The position numbers were made by a program, and so were the translations under genes. From positions 387,910-451,909 of the forward strand of contig NZ_JAIFZO010000001.1 of assembly GCF_026341275.1 (NCBI RefSeq): a stretch of 64,000 bases of DNA, given 5' to 3'. Below, piece after piece: positions 21,001 through 28,215 of the stretch. Position 1 is the stretch's first letter, and each line of letters begins with the position of its first letter. The stretch is from Streptomyces ortus (GTDB lineage: Bacteria; Actinomycetota; Actinomycetes; Streptomycetales; Streptomycetaceae). Under the pieces are notes generated by a model. That model worked only from the letters and a program-made list of their open reading frames with translations. It did not search any database and was not told the origin of the DNA.

Positions 21001-22129
21001 GTGCACTGCTGGAGGCACCACCGAATTGCACGTCGTAGTCGAAAGAAACGATATTGACCAGCAGGGGATACAGTCCGCTGCGCCCTACGAGTTTCAGGTC
21101 CCTGAGAATGTCCTCGTAGCGGTACCGCTGATGCCGCAGAGCGTCTCGCACTCCGCGAGTCACCTGCTTCACGAGTTCCTTCACGGTGGCCTTCGGCTGC
21201 ACCGCGAGGCGCAGCGGAACGATGTTGGCCGTCATTCCCGGGATGTCCCGCAGTGCGGTCTTTCTGCCCATGACGGGGACCCCGAGGATGATGTCCTCCT
21301 GCCCTGTCGCGCGATGCAGGTGGGCGGCGCTCGCGGCGACGGCCAGGCCCGACAGGCTTGTTCCCAGGCGACGCGCGGAGCTTCGGAGTTCCGTGGCGGC
21401 GTCGGGGGAGATGCGGATCGTGTGCCGTGTCAGCTCATGGGGGACGGTGGAGGGTTCCCGGCCGCTGAGACTGACCGGCCGAGGACGATCGGCCAGACGT
21501 TCCGACCAGTACTGCCGGTCCGCTTCGAATTCCGCTGACGCCCGGTAGTCGGCGTCGGCGTCCATCAGTACGGAACTCGATGGCGGCGCACTGTCCGTGG
21601 GCTCTTCACCGGCCAGCAGTGCCGTGTAGACCGCGGCGACTCGGGAGGCTATCCGGGATCCCGCGAGTCCGTCTGCGACGATGTGGTGAATTCGCTGGTA
21701 CCAGAGGAAGAGGTCTTCCTCCACCTTGATCACGGCCTCGGTGAAGAGTTCACCGTCCCGGAGATCGACCGGGCGCCGCATGTCCGCCCGCATCCAGCTC
21801 TCGGCGCCGGCCCGTGGATCTTCCTCACGGCTCACGTCGATCACGTGGAACGGCCAGTCGTCCCGCCGGTCGAAACGCTGCCGCGGAACCTCGTCCGCGG
21901 CCCCCTCGAAGCGCAGACCGAAACAGTCCACTTCCAGGACGACCCTCCGCAGGGCCGCCTCGAATAACTCCGTGTCCACCGCTCCGTGAATCTCTATGTA
22001 TTCACCCATGTTGTAGATCGGGTTATCCGGATTCAATTGCTGCGCGTGCCATACGCCAAGCTGTCCGGCCATCAGGTCACGATGGTCACTATGCGATCCA
22101 GACATTCCCGCACCCCGGTCAACGCTCAC
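5189..22129 (-). CDS. Five-module nonribosomal peptide synthetase with C-terminal thioesterase
   Basis: A single protein of about 5,646 aa. Order by motif: C1-A1-T1, C2-A2-T2, C3-A3-T3, dual C/E4-A4-T4, C5-A5-T5, TE. All T domains carry GGHSLL (Ser at about 1016, 2097, 3167, 4245, 5330). Condensation histidines lie at about H148, H1196, H2277, H3387 and H4426. There is no stand-alone epimerization, methylation or cyclization domain. A-domain pockets read by eye give Ser-like, Asn-like, aromatic, Phe and Pro-like. The first C domain resembles that of EntF ([26 protein letters not shown]), which condenses an aryl starter with Ser, so a capped pentapeptide is expected; the starter is unknown. 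The TE has GWSMGG. The gene begins with GTG 22129; ATG 22105, after GGGGTGCGGGA, is an equally good start. It is followed by mbtH. Long near-identical segments between modules show recent internal recombination. Confidence 0.95.
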   Translation of the reverse strand: MSVDRGAGMSGSHSDHRDLMAGQLGVWHAQQLNPDNPIYNMGEYIEIHGAVDTELFEAALRRVVLEVDCFGLRFEGAADEVPRQRFDRRDDWPFHVIDVSREEDPRAGAESWMRADMRRPVDLRDGELFTEAVIKVEEDLFLWYQRIHHIVADGLAGSRIASRVAAVYTALLAGEEPTDSAPPSSSVLMDADADYRASAEFEADRQYWSERLADRPRPVSLSGREPSTVPHELTRHTIRISPDAATELRSSARRLGTSLSGLAVAASAAHLHRATGQEDIILGVPVMGRKTALRDIPGMTANIVPLRLAVQPKATVKELVKQVTRGVRDALRHQRYRYEDILRDLKLVGRSGLYPLLVNIVSFDYDVQFGGASSSAHGLGGINFNDLSVSVYDRSSDGRMSVVVEANPDLYSRKAVQEHAAQFLGVLNWMASSAADERVHRITLMSRSEQRRVLEEWNDTAREVTAATLPELFQDRAARTPDATAVVFEGAEVTYADLNARANRLARLLIDRGVGPESPVAVMMHRSVDLVVALLAVVKAGGAYVPVDPDYPAVRVTHVLADARPRLVLTSTDLVSRLTGGEVPCLAVDDPRSMTALQGFDDTDPTDTERRAALLPAHPAYVIYTSGSTGQPKGVAVPHAGIVNWLTWLQGTYHLTASDRVLQKTPFGFDVSVREFFWPLLQGATMVVAKPSGHRDPGYLAELIQREHVTIAHFVPSLLQVFLREPAAVACTGLRAVFCSGEALAGDVVRHFRNVLDIPLHNLYGPTEASVEVTAWTCDSDTGDSGVPIGRPIWNTQVYVLDPALRPVPVGVAGELYLAGAGLARGYLGRPGLTSERFVANPYSGSGERMYRTGDLARWNTDGELEYLGRTDDQVKVRGFRIELGEVEAGLLAHPSVAQAVVVVREDRPGDKRLVGYVVPASGPEGLDNAVMRRHLQRVLPEYMVPSVLVVLDALPLTVNGKLNRGALPAPEFQPSGGGRGPATVQEELLCSVFAEVLGLSTVGVDDNFFELGGHSLLATRLVSRVRSVFGAEVAIRTVFEGPTVAALADRLASSDARRLPLVRAERAERVPVSFAQQRLWFLAELEGPSSTYNIPVALRMTGALDVGALQAALGDVVGRHEVLRTVFATVDGQPYQRILPVDEVSVSLAVERVTDIGAVVDRAAGHCFDLATEIPLRASLFQTGTDEHVLVVVVHHIAGDGWSMAPLARDLSAAYTARSAGRTPHWATLSVQYADYSRWQRQLLGEEADSASVLSRQLGYWREALADLPLELTLPFDRPRPTVSTHQGGSVELTIDARIHGALKELARAQGVTVFMVVQAALAVLLHRLGAGDDIPVGTPVAGRTDEALDDLVGFFVNTLVLRSDLSGDPTFLQLLARTRETDLGAYTHQDVPFERLVEDLAPVRSMSRHPLFQIMLTLQNTAAVRLDLLGLNTEVLLAGVVPAKFDLDFQLAEQITDDGIPAGLTGLVIYATDLFDPASVEAIVRRFLLVLETVTTDPSVPVSRIDVLDTAERERILSGWNALHGVGSAAAHEVPRTTLAELFEAQVARTPDATAVVFDDAEVAYAELNTRANRLARLLVERGAGPEERVAVLMDRSPDLVVALLAVVKTGAAYVPIDPAYPAERITYMLDDAQVRALVTHQAVTGAVGADSNTGTNADTYTDTDADDGVTRIVTDSPDTTAALSAMAGGNLTQHERAAALLPAHPAYVIYTSGSTGRPKGVEVSHAAVSHYLDWAVGAYPGLSGRTVLHSSVAFDLTVTPLYGTLISGGALHIADIQDGLATELAPTFLKVTPSHLILLSEEPAGSFIRGDLVVGGENLTGEQLTRWRSAHGDVLITNEYGPTEAAVGCVTFTIRPEDPDAPGAVPIGHPVPSTSVFVLDVALRPVPPGVAGELYLAGAQLARGYLGRPGLTAERFVANPFSGSGERMYRTGDLARWNAEGQLEYLGRADDQVKVRGFRIELGEVEAGLLAHRSVGQAAVVVREDRPGDKRLVGYLASAGGPGGVDIAVLRTHLQSVLPEYMVPSVLVVLDALPLTVNGKVDRRALPAPDHQAGDRGRGPATVQEEILCSVFAEVLGLSTVGVDDNFFELGGHSLLATRLVSRVRSVFDAEVAIRTVFEGPTVAALADRLASSDVRRLPLVRAERAERVPVSFAQQRLWFLAELEGPSSTYNIPVALRLTGDLDVEALRMALGDVVGRHEVLRTVLATVDGQPYQRILPVDEVSVSLAVERVTEIGAAVDRAAGHCFDLATETPLRASLFQTGTDEHVLVVVVHHIAGDGWSMGPLARDVSVAYGARVAGGVPGWVPLGVQYADYAVWQRELLGGEDDPDSVLNRQLGFWRKALDGIPQELVLPFDRPRPAVASHRGGRVDVRVPAELHARVAELARAEGVTVFMVLQAALAVLLCRVGAGQDIPVGTPVAGRTDEALDELVGFFVNTLVMRTDLSGDPSFAALLEQVRENGLAAFAHQDVPFERLVEDLAPVRSMARHPLFQVMLALQNTAEAALDLPGIDTEHLPTGEPAAKFDLSFALTETFHTDAPPGSRAGRDARPAGLTGGIDYALDLFDRTTVETLAERFVRVLDTVTAHPHQQVSGVDVLSAEERHQVVARWNDTTRKVTAATLPELFQAQVTRTPDATALVFEDVELSYAELNSRANRLARLLVDRGVSPESLVAVMMPRSADLVVAFLAVTKAGGAYLPVDPDYPADRVTYMLTDAQPLLVLTTTDLTPRLTVSHPPYVAVDDPRTLTALDELAARDLTDAERRTPLLPAHPAYVIYTSGSTGRPKGVAVTHQGLPSLTGPQAAEFAVTTGSRVLQFASASFDAAVWETVTALCNGACLVAAPSHDLLPGQALVRLVTERSVTHALLPPAVLALMEPDSLPSLTTLIAGGEALSQNVAALWADGRRLVNAYGPTESTVCATTTRPLSTADDVTPSIGTPIPNTRVYVLDSALRPVPVGVAGELYLAGTGLARGYLGRPGLTSERFVANPYGGSGKRMYRTGDLARWNADGELEYLGRTDDQVKIRGFRIELGEVEAALSAHPSVGQAAVVVREDRPGDKRLVGYLVPAIGHTGAVDTAALRTHLGTRLPEYMVPSTLVTLDALPLTASGKLDRKALPAPDHQAGDRGRGPATVQEEILCSVFAEVLGLPTVGVDDNFFELGGHSLLAVRVVELLRARGMSVDVRSLFTAPTAAGLAASEGRAEVAVPENRIPENAATLSPDMLPMVDLTSAEIDRIVARVPGGAGNVADVYPLAPLQEGILFHHLMGDSGDGADVYVLPVLLGFDSRQRLDGFVSALQKVVDRHDILRTAVLWEGLREPVQVVVRRAAIPVEDVNLPEGPDDEATGRMLAACPGSMDIGQAPLIRVYTATDPVNGQRLALVQAHHLISDHTTLDVLLQEVRAFTTGREDTLPAPLPFRNFVAQARLRVAQEEHQKYFSTLLGDVTEPTAPFGLLDVRGDGTGVTESRRVMDADLARRLRGQSRRLGVSPATVLHVVWARVLAATSGRDDVVFGTVLFGRMAAGSGADRVLGLFINSLPVRVRTHGAPVGDTVRSVQNQLADLLVHEHAPLKLARQASGIKADTPLFTSLFNYRHSRSSEPRTDNGLDGVELLYDQERTNYPVALSVDDTGDGFAFTVQVAEPVSGPSLCAMVHTAAESVVTALETAPHHRMSAVDVLNPAERKRILVEWNDTAREVAAATLPELFQAQATRTPDATALVFEDVELSYAELNSRANRLARLLVDRGVGPESLVAVMMPRSADLVVAFLAVTKAGGAYLPVDPDYPADRVTYMLTDAQPLLALTTTGLTPRLTDEEVPHLAVDDPRATAALKRLDTSDLTDTERRIPLLPAHPAYVIYTSGSTGRPKGVAVTHQGLPSLTSLQAAEFAVTAGSRVLQFASASFDAAVWETVMALCNGACLVAAPSHDLLPGQALVRLVAERSVTHATLPPAVLALMEPDSLPSLTTLITAGEALSQNLAALWGGGRRLVNAYGPTESTVCATTTGPLSTDDDVTPSIGTPILNTQVYVLDSALRPVPVSVAGELYLAGAGLARGYLGRPGLTAERFVANPFSGSGERMYRTGDLARWNADGELEYLGRTDDQVKVRGFRIELGEVEAGLLAHPSVGQAAVVVREDRPGDKRLVGYLTSASGPGGVDSAVLRTHLQSVLPEYMVPSALVVLDALPLTVNGKVDRRALPAPDHQAGDRGRGPATVQEEILCSVFAEVLGLPTVGVDDNFFELGGHSLLAVQLTNRIRTALGVEVTMRALFEAPTVAGLARCLTDSGAARPALVARARPRRLPVSFAQQRLWFLAELEGPSATYNIPVALRLTGALDVGALQAALGDVVGRHEVLRTVFTSDEGRPYQQILPPPASFDLPVIEVEQEGLAGTVAELAGRAFDLAAEPPLRAWLLRTGPTESALVMVVHHIAGDGWSMGPLARDVSVAYGARVADGVPGWVPLGVQYADYAVWQRELLGGEDDPDSVLNRQLGFWRKALDGIPQELVLPFDRPRPAVASHRGGRVDVRVPPELHARVAELARAEGVTVFMVLQAALAVLLCRVGAGQDIPVGTPVAGRTDEALDELVGFFVNTLVMRTDLSGDPSFAALLEQVRENGLAAFAHQDVPFERLVEDLAPVRSMARHPLFQVMLALQNTAEAALDLPGIDTEHLPTGEPAAKFDLFLSLSETFHAHTETDLDTPSGSRTGRGTRPAGLTGGIDYALDLFDHTTVETLAERFVRVLDTVTTHPHQQVSGVDVLSAEERHQVVAGWNDTTRKVTAATLPELFQAQATRTPDATAVVFAGTEVTYAELDERANRLARLLIRRGIGPERIVGLAVPRSVDLIVGLLAVLKSGAGYLPIDPEYPAGRIAFMLADAVPSLTLTTAEVAGRTTAGPTLLLDDPGTVAELVALPTEAPGDGERTGPLLPEHPAYLIYTSGSTGRPKGVVMSCGALLNLLAWHASAIPAEPGSRVAQFTAVSFDVSAQEILSALLDGRTLVVPDEETRRDPEEFATWLREQRTTELYAPTMMLDALGEAVAERGTDLPRLRHVSQAGEALVLSDRVRDLVGAAGTVLHNHYGPSETHVVTAHTLPTDRAAWPGGAAPIGRPVWNTRVYVLDPALRPVPVGVAGELYVAGAQLARGYHARPGLTAERFVANPFSPGGRMYRTGDLARWNTDGELEYLGRADDQVKVRGFRIELGEVEAGLLAHPSVAQAAVVVREDRPGDKRLVGYLIPAAGHTGAVDTAALRTHLGARLPEYMVPSTLVTLDALPLTANGKLDRRALPASDPTASAPSPEPSSIQEEVLCGIFAEELNVPHIGVTDNFFERGGHSLLAVKLVRRIRTVMGVEVSLQMLMETPTVAGLAHRLSFPLTTESLRTLLPIRTHGDQPPLFCVHPRSGLSWCFAPLAGSVPPDIPLYGVQARDVDGAGELPGSIREMAAEYVAELRTVQPSGPYRLLGWSMGGRVAQEMAVQLHEDGQQVALVIMGGYAPAPLDTFDLDEAGRESVELIRRVMRERDDNSRDGHEGAPDILDEAPSLRDLAGLPDYFRSEISEEEAEVRARIIANNTRVYVNHYPRRFHGDVLFISSHELEDGWGRAMWQPYTSGHISESRLPCSHDEMADPPMLSLLWNHVAEWLATAADGESSR
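6020..9274 (-). other. NRPS module 5: C, A (Pro-like), T
   Basis: Residues about 4286-5370. C5 has [12 protein letters not shown] (H4426). The A domain is of a different lineage from the others ([17 protein letters not shown]). Its pocket reads D-V-Q-L-S-A-H-V-V, which is the Pro code D-V-Q-L-I-A-H-V-V with one change; pipecolate is a less likely alternative. The T domain reads [12 protein letters not shown] (S5330). Confidence 0.7.
9275..12514 (-). other. NRPS module 4: dual epimerization/condensation domain, A (Phe), T
   Basis: Residues about 3206-4285. The condensation domain carries the N-terminal extended motif HHLMGDSGD (about 3266-3274), matching HH[I/L]xxxxGD of dual E/C domains, and a second site [10 protein letters not shown] (about 3387) in place of HHxxxDG. 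Other text ([31 protein letters not shown]) is like the dual domains of arthrofactin-type lipopeptide synthetases. The A-domain pocket D-A-W-T-I-A-A-V-C is a standard Phe code. The T-domain serine is about S4245. Confidence 0.75.
12515..15724 (-). other. NRPS module 3: mosaic C, A (bulky aromatic?), T
   Basis: Residues about 2136-3205. The N-terminal part of C3 matches C2, and from [12 protein letters not shown] onward it matches C5, so it looks like a recombinant. The A-domain pocket reads D-A-W-L-I-G-A-V-C. Around it the domain is almost identical to the Phe domain of module 4 (D-A-W-T-I-A-A-V-C), differing at pocket positions 278 (L for T) and 301 (G for A). A larger or differently shaped aromatic or hydrophobic residue is likely, but the substrate is not resolved. 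The residue is probably flipped to D by the next C domain. Confidence 0.65.
15725..18964 (-). other. NRPS module 2: C, A (Asn-like), T
   Basis: Residues about 1056-2135. The C domain has [15 protein letters not shown] and [12 protein letters not shown], an L-C-L-like pattern. The A-domain pocket reads D-L-T-K-V-G-E-V-G, which differs by one residue from the usual Asn code D-L-T-K-L-G-E-V-G. Asp is the second choice. An Asp/Thr-rich low-complexity insertion of roughly 25 residues (around [15 protein letters not shown], encoded near 17,110-17,185) sits before the A3 motif. The T-domain serine is about S2097. Confidence 0.75.
18965..22129 (-). other. NRPS module 1: starter-type C, A (Ser-like), T
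   Basis: Residues 1-1055. The C domain (about 20-460) has an intact HHIVADG at 148-154 and EntF-like flanks, so it probably accepts an aryl or acyl group delivered in trans. The A domain (about 480-985) has core motifs [11 protein letters not shown] and YRTGDLARW. Pocket residues read D-V-R-H-F-S-L-V-E, one or two changes from the Ser code D-V-W-H-F-S-L-V-D of EntF. The W-to-R change is R674 (codon CGG at 20110-20108). The T-domain serine is about S1016. Confidence 0.75.
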
Positions 22130-22130
22130 G

Positions 22131-22297
22131 CCCCGAAAGGGGCTATTAAATCAAGCAATTTGACAGCAATGTATAGCTACTTCAATGTATATCCACTTCA
22201 CCTTCTCAAGATGAACTGGGGACTGTCAACCATCTGGTTGAATTAAGCAACTAAGGCGTTTCGTGCCCATTTGCGACGCCCAAAGCGGACCGCTTTG
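22131..22297 (-). promoter_or_regulatory. AT-rich promoter/operator region of the NRPS operon
   Basis: This short stretch is far richer in A/T than its surroundings. It holds a perfect 15-bp palindrome AAAGCGGACCGCTTT (22282-22296) and an inverted repeat TCAACCATCTGGTTGA (22226-22241, 7-bp arms, overlapping a minus-strand TTGACA). It also has two direct CAATGTATA repeats at 22167-22175 and 22183-22191 (16-bp pitch), and a CCCC-GAAA-GGGG hairpin (22131-22142) touching the GTG start. No regulator gene is adjacent. Exact -10 and -35 boxes cannot be fixed by eye. Confidence 0.6.
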
Positions 22298-22606
22298 TCA
22301 CCTTTTATCGTCAATAACCGCATGGTGAAACGCCCGGAATCTCCGCACTGGCGAAGCTTTTTTACCTGCCGGTAATTCCACCGCGGCGGCTTCCGGATCG
22401 CATACTTGACGGTAACTCCGCATGTCATGGATTTCCGGTTCGCAAAAATCAATGAGCCGACACATGTCCGGGGCGTCGCTGAGCACCGCGAACCACGCGC
22501 CGTCCGGCGAGGTCGCGTGGTCGGGGGCCGGATACAGCGCCACCGCACCGACCGCAGGACCGGCAAGGCCACCATCGCCACCGTCCGGGCGGTCACCGGT
22601 CGGCAT
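22298..22606 (-). CDS. Hypothetical protein, possibly a remnant
   Basis: A 102-residue frame upstream of the NRPS gene on the same strand. The first 60 codons have strong third-position G/C bias, which supports coding; the last 40 are AT-rich and include one TTA codon (in VELPAGKK). I recognise no domain. Visible text is ATSPDGAWFAVLSDAPDMCR then LIDFCEPEIHDM. No good ribosome site precedes the ATG. It could be a real small gene, the relic of a larger one, or spurious. Confidence 0.3.
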   Translation of the reverse strand: MPTGDRPDGGDGGLAGPAVGAVALYPAPDHATSPDGAWFAVLSDAPDMCRLIDFCEPEIHDMRSYRQVCDPEAAAVELPAGKKASPVRRFRAFHHAVIDDKR

Positions 22607-22806
22607 GAGCTGCCCGGTGCGGGGGGTACGTACAGCGAGGTGACGGTCTCGATGGAGGAGCGGATCGGGGCGTATCTTCAGGGCATATGGGAGAAGGAGG
22701 TGGTGGGAGCCGGGCTGTGGACACCCTCATTTCCCCTGCCTCTCCCAGACGAACCGGCGAATCCGGCTCTGCCGCTGGTAAGCGGCCATCCCACCCTGGA
22801 GTGCTA

Positions 22807-23850
22807 GTGATTGTCGTCTGGATCAATGGTGCGTTCGGTGCGGGGAAGACCACCACCGCACGGGAGCTGATCGACCTGATCCCGAACAGCACACTCTTCG
22901 ACCCCGAGCTGATCGGCACCGGGCTGGCACAACTGCTGCCCGCCAAGCGCCTCGCCGAGGTCGGCGACTTCCAGGATCTGCCGATCTGGCGGCGGCTCGT
23001 GGTCGACACGGCCGCCGCGATGCTCTCCGAACTGGGGGGCGTGCTCGTCGTCCCCATGACACTGCTGCGCCAGGAGTACCGCGACGAGATCTTCGGCGGA
23101 CTCGCGTCCCGCAGGATCGCGGTTCGCCATGTGGTTCTCGCCCCGGCGGAAACGATCCTGCGCGAACGAATAGCCGGCCGGGAGGTCCCGCCCGACCTCC
23201 CCGACGGGGAGATCCGCGTGCGCCAGTGGTCGTACGACCAGATCGAGCCCTACCGCGCCGCCCTGGCCGGCTGGCTCACCGCGGACGCCCACCCCGTCGA
23301 CAACGGCACCCTCACCCCGTACGAAACCGCTGTGCGCGTCGCCGAAGCCGTGACCAGCGGATCCGCGCCGGTCTGCGACATCGTGCAGACCCCCGAACCC
23401 ACCTCGGAGACCGTCGCGGCGGGGGTGCTCCTCTTCGACGAGCTGGACCGGGTACTGCTCGTCGACCCGACGTACAAGGCCGGCTGGGAGTTCCCCGGCG
23501 GCGTCGTCGAATCCGGCGAGGCACCCGCGCGCGCGGGCATCCGCGAGGTCGCCGAGGAGACCGGCATACGGCTCACCGACGTCCCCCGCCTGCTGGTCGT
23601 CGACTGGGAACCCCCGGTGCCGCCCGGCTACGGCGGCCTGCGTCTCCTCTACGACGGCGGCAGGCTGGGCGGCGGCGAGGCCCGGCAACTGGTTCTGCCG
23701 GGCCCCGAACTGCGCGACTGGCGCTTCGTCACCGAAAAGGAGGCCGCCACACTCCTGCCGCCCATCCGCTACGAGCGCCTGCGGTGGGCCCTGCGGGCGA
23801 GGGAACGGGGCACGGCGCTGTACCTGGAGGCAGGCGTACCGCAGGGGTAG
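22807..23850 (+). CDS. P-loop kinase-like ATPase fused to a NUDIX hydrolase
   Basis: A 347-aa fusion. The N-terminal half begins MIVVWINGAFGAGKTTTARE, a Walker A motif followed by features of AAA_33/TmrB-like small-molecule kinases (FDPELIGTGLAQLLP, LVVPMTLLRQEYRDEIF). From about residue 210 the C-terminal half is a NUDIX domain with a complete box (GGVVESGE, then seven residues, then REVAEETGI), so it would cleave a nucleoside-diphosphate-linked substrate. GTG 22807 is chosen because GGAG lies six bases upstream and the Walker motif follows at once. The gene stands alone, about 200 bp from the preceding frame. Substrates are unknown; TmrB-type domains suggest antibiotic resistance or detoxification as one possibility. 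Confidence 0.85.
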   Translation: MIVVWINGAFGAGKTTTARELIDLIPNSTLFDPELIGTGLAQLLPAKRLAEVGDFQDLPIWRRLVVDTAAAMLSELGGVLVVPMTLLRQEYRDEIFGGLASRRIAVRHVVLAPAETILRERIAGREVPPDLPDGEIRVRQWSYDQIEPYRAALAGWLTADAHPVDNGTLTPYETAVRVAEAVTSGSAPVCDIVQTPEPTSETVAAGVLLFDELDRVLLVDPTYKAGWEFPGGVVESGEAPARAGIREVAEETGIRLTDVPRLLVVDWEPPVPPGYGGLRLLYDGGRLGGGEARQLVLPGPELRDWRFVTEKEAATLLPPIRYERLRWALRARERGTALYLEAGVPQG

Positions 23851-23870
23851 CCCTCCCGGAATTCCCTTTG

Positions 23871-23922
23871 CTGTTCAGCCCGTCCGGCGTTCGCTTTCGC
23901 TGTTCAGCCCGTCCGGCGTTCG
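23871..23922. repeat. Duplicated 23-bp dispersed Streptomyces repeat
   Basis: CTGTTCAGCCCGTCCGGCGT plus TCG occurs at 23871-23893 and again at 23900-23922. The same core (CAGCCCGTCCGGCGTTCGAG) recurs at 43681-43700. It sits between convergent genes and may contribute to termination. Confidence 0.75.
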
Positions 23923-24010
23923 AGGACGAGGCCGTTCAGACCGACGGGGGCCTGGGAGCGCAGCCCCCAGAAACCCGGGGGCACGCCCGATCCCGCAGGC
24001 GTACCCCTGT

Positions 24011-25366
24011 TCACGACGCCGCGTAGTTCCGGAGGAACAGCGCCTCCGCGACGGCGAGCCGCTCCAGCTCGTCGGGCGACACGCTCTCGTTCACGGCGTG
24101 GATCTGCGCCTCCGGCTCGCTGAGCCCGATGAGCAGGATCTCCGCCCGCGGGTACAGCGACGCGAGCGTGTTGCACAGCGGGATGGAACCGCCCTGCCCC
24201 GCGTACTGCATCTCCGCCCCGTCGTAGGCGACACCCATCGCCTCGGCCATCGCCGCGTACGCGGGGCTCGTGGTGTCGGCGCGGAACGGCTGCCCCTGCC
24301 CGATCTGCTCGGTGCTCACCCGCGCTCCCCACGGCGTGTGCGCCTCCAGATGGGCCTGGAGCAGCTTGGTGGCCTCGGCGGCGTCCACGCCCGCCGGCAC
24401 GCGCAGGCTGACCAGCGCGCGGGCGCCGGCCTGCACGGACGGGGTGGCGCCGACGACCGGCGGGGCGTCGATGCCGAGTACGGTCACGGCGGGCCGCGCC
24501 CAGATGCGGTCGGCGACCGTCCCGGAGCCGATCAGTTCCACCCCGTCGAGCACCTTGGCGTCCTTGCGGAACTGCGCCTCGTCGTACTGCAGGCCCTCCC
24601 ACGACGACGTGCCCGCGAGCCCGTCGACCGTCGTCGAGCCGTCCTCGGCGCGCAGCGAGTCGAGTGCGCGGATCAGCGCGCTCAGCGCGTCGGGCGCCGC
24701 GCCGCCGAACTGGCCGGAGTGCAGATTGCCTTCGAGGGTGTCGACCTGGACGCGGACGAGCGTCATACCGCGCAGCGCGGTGGTGACCGTCGGCACCCCG
24801 ACCCGGAAGTTCCCGGAGTCGCCGATGACGATCGCGTCGGCCGTCAGCAGCTCGGGGTGTTCCTCCGCGTACCGCTCAAGACCACCCGTGCCCTGCTCCT
24901 CCGAGCCCTCGGCGATGACCTTGACGCCGACCGGGACGCCGCCGTTCGCCTTGAGCGCGCGCAGCGCCAGCAGGTGCATGATCAGGCCGCCCTTGCAGTC
25001 GGCGGCCCCGCGCCCGTACCAGCGGCCGTCCCGCTCGGTCAGCTCGAAGGGCGGCGTCCGCCAGCCGGCCTCGTCGAGGGGCGGCTGCACGTCGTAGTGC
25101 GCGTACAGCAGAACGGTCTTGGAGCCCTCGGGGCCCGGCAGGAAGCCGTACACCGACTGTGTGCCGTCAGGGGTGTCGAGCAGGGCGACGTCCTGGAAAC
25201 CCTCGGCGCGCAGCGCGTCGGCCACCCAGTTCGCGGCGCCCTCGCTCTCGCTGCGCGGGAACTGGTCGAAGTCCGCCACCGATTTGAAGGCCACCAGCTC
25301 GGTCAGCTCCGTCTTCGCCCTGGGCATCAGGGAGACGACGGTCTCGGCGACCGGATTCGACGACAT
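24011..25366 (-). CDS. M20-family dipeptidase
   Basis: A 451-aa cytoplasmic metallopeptidase of the M20/ArgE/CNDP type that would hydrolyse dipeptides using two divalent metals. Metal and catalytic motifs are in order: LLYAHYDVQPP (His and first Asp), GRGAADCKGG (bridging Asp), EGSEEQGTGG (catalytic Glu pair), IGDSGNF, HSGQFGG in the dimerization lid and a C-terminal IHAVNE. ATG 25366 has CGGAG upstream and sits before the conserved N-terminal helix; the open frame runs further, but that part is noncoding in character. It is divergent from the flavoprotein gene, with 174 bp between them. Confidence 0.92.
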   Translation of the reverse strand: MSSNPVAETVVSLMPRAKTELTELVAFKSVADFDQFPRSESEGAANWVADALRAEGFQDVALLDTPDGTQSVYGFLPGPEGSKTVLLYAHYDVQPPLDEAGWRTPPFELTERDGRWYGRGAADCKGGLIMHLLALRALKANGGVPVGVKVIAEGSEEQGTGGLERYAEEHPELLTADAIVIGDSGNFRVGVPTVTTALRGMTLVRVQVDTLEGNLHSGQFGGAAPDALSALIRALDSLRAEDGSTTVDGLAGTSSWEGLQYDEAQFRKDAKVLDGVELIGSGTVADRIWARPAVTVLGIDAPPVVGATPSVQAGARALVSLRVPAGVDAAEATKLLQAHLEAHTPWGARVSTEQIGQGQPFRADTTSPAYAAMAEAMGVAYDGAEMQYAGQGGSIPLCNTLASLYPRAEILLIGLSEPEAQIHAVNESVSPDELERLAVAEALFLRNYAAS

Positions 25367-25540
25367 GGGCACGCTCCGTGTGGGTGCGACGTTGTACGGG
25401 TGGGTACGGCTGCGAGTGCGCGCGAACGGGTGTGCGCGCTGCATACGCTGCCGATCCTCCCACAGCGGTCTTCGCCGGACGCCGCCGTAGGATGCGTGGA
25501 GCAGGTGCGGCAGGCGGCGGGATCGGAGCAGCAGACCATC

Positions 25541-26755
25541 GTGAGCAGCGAGAACTCTTCGGACGACGGACAGGACGACGGGCAGCAGGTGTGGGACGTC
25601 GTCGTGGTCGGGGCGGGACCGGCGGGCGCCTCGGCCGCCTATGCGGCGGCGGTCGCGGGGCGCCGCGTCCTGTTGCTGGAGAAAGCGGAGTTGCCCCGCT
25701 ACAAGACATGCGGCGGCGGCATCATCGGACCCACCCGGGACGCGCTGCCGCCCGGTTTCGAGCTGCCGTTCCGGGACCGGGTCCACGCGGTGACGTTCTC
25801 GCTCGAGGGCAGGTTCGCCCGGACGCGCCGCTCCAAGCAGATGCTCTTCGGGCTCATCAACAGGCCGGAGTTCGATCAGCAGCTGGTCGAGCACGCGCAG
25901 AAGGCGGGCGCCGAACTGCGGACGGGGGCCACGGTCACGCGGGTGGAACAGCACGGCTCGGCGGTCCCCGACCGCCGCTCGGTCGCCGTCGTCCTCCAGG
26001 ACGGCGAGACGCTGCTGGCGCGGGCGGTGGTCGGCGCGGACGGCAGCGCCAGCCGCATAGGAGCCCATGTCGGGGTCAAGCTCGACCAGGTCGACCTCGG
26101 CCTGGAGGCGGAGATCCCGGTGCCGGAGACCGTCGCGGAGGACTGGAAGGGCCGGGTCCTCATCGACTGGGGCCCGCTGCCGGGCAGTTACGGCTGGGTG
26201 TTCCCCAAGGGCGACACGCTCACCGTCGGGGTGATCTCGGCGCGCGGCGAAGGCGCCGCGACCAAGCGGTATCTGGAGGACTTCATCGCCCGGCTCGGCC
26301 TGGCGGGCTTCGAGCCCAGCATCTCGTCCGGGCACCTGACCCGCTGCCGCGCCGACGACTCGCCGCTGTCGCGGGGCCGGGTGCTGGTGTGCGGGGACGC
26401 GGCCGGGCTGCTGGAGCCGTGGACCCGCGAGGGCATCTCCTTCGCGCTGCGCTCCGGGCGGCTCGCTGGGGAGTGGGCGGTGCGGATCGCCGAGGCCCAC
26501 GACGCCGTGGACACGCGACGGCAGGCGCTGAACTACGCCTTCGCGATCAAGGCGGGCCTCGGTGTGGAGATGAGCGTCGGCAGGCGCATGCTCACGATCT
26601 TCGAGCGCAGGCCCGGAGTGTTCCATGCCGCGCTCACCGGGTTCCGGCCCGCGTGGAAGGCGTTCGCGGGGATCACCCGGGGCGCCACCTCGCTGGGCGA
26701 CATGGTCCGCTCGCACCCGGTGGCGGAGCGCGCCCTGAGCAGGATCGACCGCTGA
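25541..26755 (+). CDS. Geranylgeranyl-reductase-family FAD-dependent oxidoreductase
   Basis: A 404-aa flavoprotein. The FAD dinucleotide-binding motif is DVVVVGAGPAGASAAYAA near the N-terminus, followed by KTCGGGIIGP, typical of geranylgeranyl reductases. The second FAD motif is GRVLVCGDAAGLLEPWTREG. These enzymes reduce double bonds of prenyl chains (menaquinone or lipids) or act in related redox steps. The GTG at 25541, with GGAG 12 bases upstream, gives a family-like N-terminus. No menaquinone gene is adjacent, so the substrate is open. Confidence 0.85.
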   Translation: MSSENSSDDGQDDGQQVWDVVVVGAGPAGASAAYAAAVAGRRVLLLEKAELPRYKTCGGGIIGPTRDALPPGFELPFRDRVHAVTFSLEGRFARTRRSKQMLFGLINRPEFDQQLVEHAQKAGAELRTGATVTRVEQHGSAVPDRRSVAVVLQDGETLLARAVVGADGSASRIGAHVGVKLDQVDLGLEAEIPVPETVAEDWKGRVLIDWGPLPGSYGWVFPKGDTLTVGVISARGEGAATKRYLEDFIARLGLAGFEPSISSGHLTRCRADDSPLSRGRVLVCGDAAGLLEPWTREGISFALRSGRLAGEWAVRIAEAHDAVDTRRQALNYAFAIKAGLGVEMSVGRRMLTIFERRPGVFHAALTGFRPAWKAFAGITRGATSLGDMVRSHPVAERALSRIDR

Positions 26756-26810
26756 CGGCTCACAGCTGACGGCTCACGCTTCACGGCTCACGGCTCACGG
26801 CTGACGGCTC
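26752..26810. repeat. Short tandem repeats of CGGCTCA/CGGCTGA
   Basis: About six imperfect copies of a 7-11-bp unit containing ACGGCT follow directly after the flavoprotein stop codon. They look like replication slippage. The remainder of this gap to 26940 holds the promoter of the next operon. Confidence 0.6.
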
Positions 26811-26862
26811 TCCGCGAACCGCGGTCACCGGCTGCCGGCTGTCGGCGGTGGCGGGCCGCGTG

Positions 26863-26882
26863 CGTACTCCGTGGGGAGTACG
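26863..26882. promoter_or_regulatory. Putative operator of the two-component system
   Basis: CGTACTCC and GGAGTACG form a perfect 8-bp inverted repeat separated by GTGG, 58 bp before the histidine-kinase start. It is a good candidate site for autoregulation by the NarL-type regulator two genes in. Binding is inferred only. Confidence 0.5.
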
Positions 26883-26940
26883 GGTGATCGCCACGCTCGG
26901 CGGACGCCCCCGGTGGGCCCTGACGTCTAGCGTGGCGGGC

Positions 26941-28215
26941 ATGGAAGAGCGGCGCACACGCCGGTGCGGCGGACCTCCCTGGGCCAGGGGCGGTCCGCCG
27001 GGGAGCCGGTGGCACGGGCCCCCGTGGTGGAACCACCGCGGGGAGGAGGAAGAGGGCGGCGGCAACCCCCGGTGGCCGTGGCGTTCGACGCTGCTCCTCA
27101 CCGTGTTCGTCATGGCTGGCAGCTCGTTCGCCGCCGAGGCGCAGCCCGCGCGCGAGCAACTCGACGCCCTCGCGCGGGCCCTGCTCCTCACCGGGTCCGT
27201 CCTGCTTCTGTGGCGGCGGCGGTACCCGGCGGCGGTGCTGTGCGGCACCGCGGCCTCGGCCCTTGTCTACTTCAGCGCGGGATATCCGTACGGACCGGTC
27301 TTCCTCACGGTCGCGCTCGCCTGCTTCAGCGCGGTCCTCGCCGGGCACCGACGGCTGGCCTGGGCCGTCCTCGGCACGCTGTGGACGGTGCGTCTCCTGG
27401 TGGGGCACTGGCTCTACCGATGGCTGCCGCCGAAGGGCGACCCGGCCTCCTCCTGGGGTGAGGAGCTCGTCGTCGCGGCCTGGATCGTGGCGATCCTCGC
27501 GCTCTGCGAACTGGCCCGGGTCCGCCGCGAGCAGTGGGACCGCGACCGGGCGGAACGCCGCCACGCGGTCAGCAGGCGCGCCGACGAGGAACGGCTGCGC
27601 ATCGCCCGTGAGCTGCACGACGTCCTGGCGCACAGCATCTCGGTCATCAACGTCCAGGCCGGGGTCGGCCTCGCGCTGCTCGACTCCGACCCGCAGCAGG
27701 CACGTACCGCGCTCACCACCATCAAGGCCGCCAGCAAGGAGGCGCTGGGGGAGGTGCGCCAGGTGCTCGACACGCTCCGCACGCCCGGGGACGCGCCTCG
27801 TGCTCCGGCGCCCGGCCTCGACCGGCTACCCGAACTGGTGGAACAGGCGGCGGGCGCCGGTCTGACCGTCGCCGTCGAGAACCGGGACGGGCACGGGAAG
27901 CTCTCGCCGGGCGCCGATCTCGCGGCCTTCCGCATCGTCCAGGAGGCGTTGACCAACGTCGTACGGCATTCCGGGTCGCGGCACGCGCGCGTGCGGGTCG
28001 ACCGGGCGGGCGGCGCCCTGCGGCTCCGTATCGACGACGACGGCCCGGCGACCGGCGTGGAAGCGGGCGGCAGCGGCAACGGACTGGCCGGAATGCGGGA
28101 GCGCGCGGCGGCCCTGGGTGGCACCATCGAGGCCGGACCCCGGGAGGGCGGCGGGTTCCGCGTGTTCGCCGTGCTGCCCTTGAAGAAGTCCCGCATCCCC
28201 GAGGAGGACCGGTGA
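26941..28215 (+). CDS. NarL-type sensor histidine kinase
   Basis: A 424-aa membrane histidine kinase. The N-terminus is Pro/Arg/Trp-rich and cytoplasmic (RGGPPGSRWHGPPWWNHRG). Four to five hydrophobic segments follow between about residues 40 and 180. The HisKA_3 dimerization box is RIARELHDVLAHSISVI with phosphoacceptor H226. The N box is FRIVQEALTNVVRHSG and the ATPase G box GNGLAGMRERAAALGG. ATG 26941 begins after TAGCGT with a 7-nt gap, so it may be leaderless; an in-frame start 31 codons upstream lies across the putative operator and is less likely. It overlaps the response-regulator gene by 4 bp (GTGA). The signal is unknown. Confidence 0.9.
   Translation: MEERRTRRCGGPPWARGGPPGSRWHGPPWWNHRGEEEEGGGNPRWPWRSTLLLTVFVMAGSSFAAEAQPAREQLDALARALLLTGSVLLLWRRRYPAAVLCGTAASALVYFSAGYPYGPVFLTVALACFSAVLAGHRRLAWAVLGTLWTVRLLVGHWLYRWLPPKGDPASSWGEELVVAAWIVAILALCELARVRREQWDRDRAERRHAVSRRADEERLRIARELHDVLAHSISVINVQAGVGLALLDSDPQQARTALTTIKAASKEALGEVRQVLDTLRTPGDAPRAPAPGLDRLPELVEQAAGAGLTVAVENRDGHGKLSPGADLAAFRIVQEALTNVVRHSGSRHARVRVDRAGGALRLRIDDDGPATGVEAGGSGNGLAGMRERAAALGGTIEAGPREGGGFRVFAVLPLKKSRIPEEDR

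Noticed and set aside
5237..22149. Many long plus-strand reading frames opposite the NRPS gene
   Set aside because: They are mirror frames of a GC-rich repetitive gene, rich in Arg/Gly/Pro, repeated in each module and without domains.
22243..22596. A 117-codon minus-strand frame overlapping the hypothetical gene upstream of the NRPS
   Set aside because: It covers the palindromes, has poor codon bias and no ribosome site; the 102-codon frame at 22298-22606 is the better of two weak candidates.
26752..26810. CGGCTCA tandem units considered as a regulator binding array
   Set aside because: Units are imperfect, vary in length and follow a stop codon immediately; slippage is the simpler explanation.
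26848..26940. In-frame upstream start of the first histidine kinase
   Set aside because: It would make the inverted repeat and the -10-like box coding; ATG 26941 gives the normal N-terminus.
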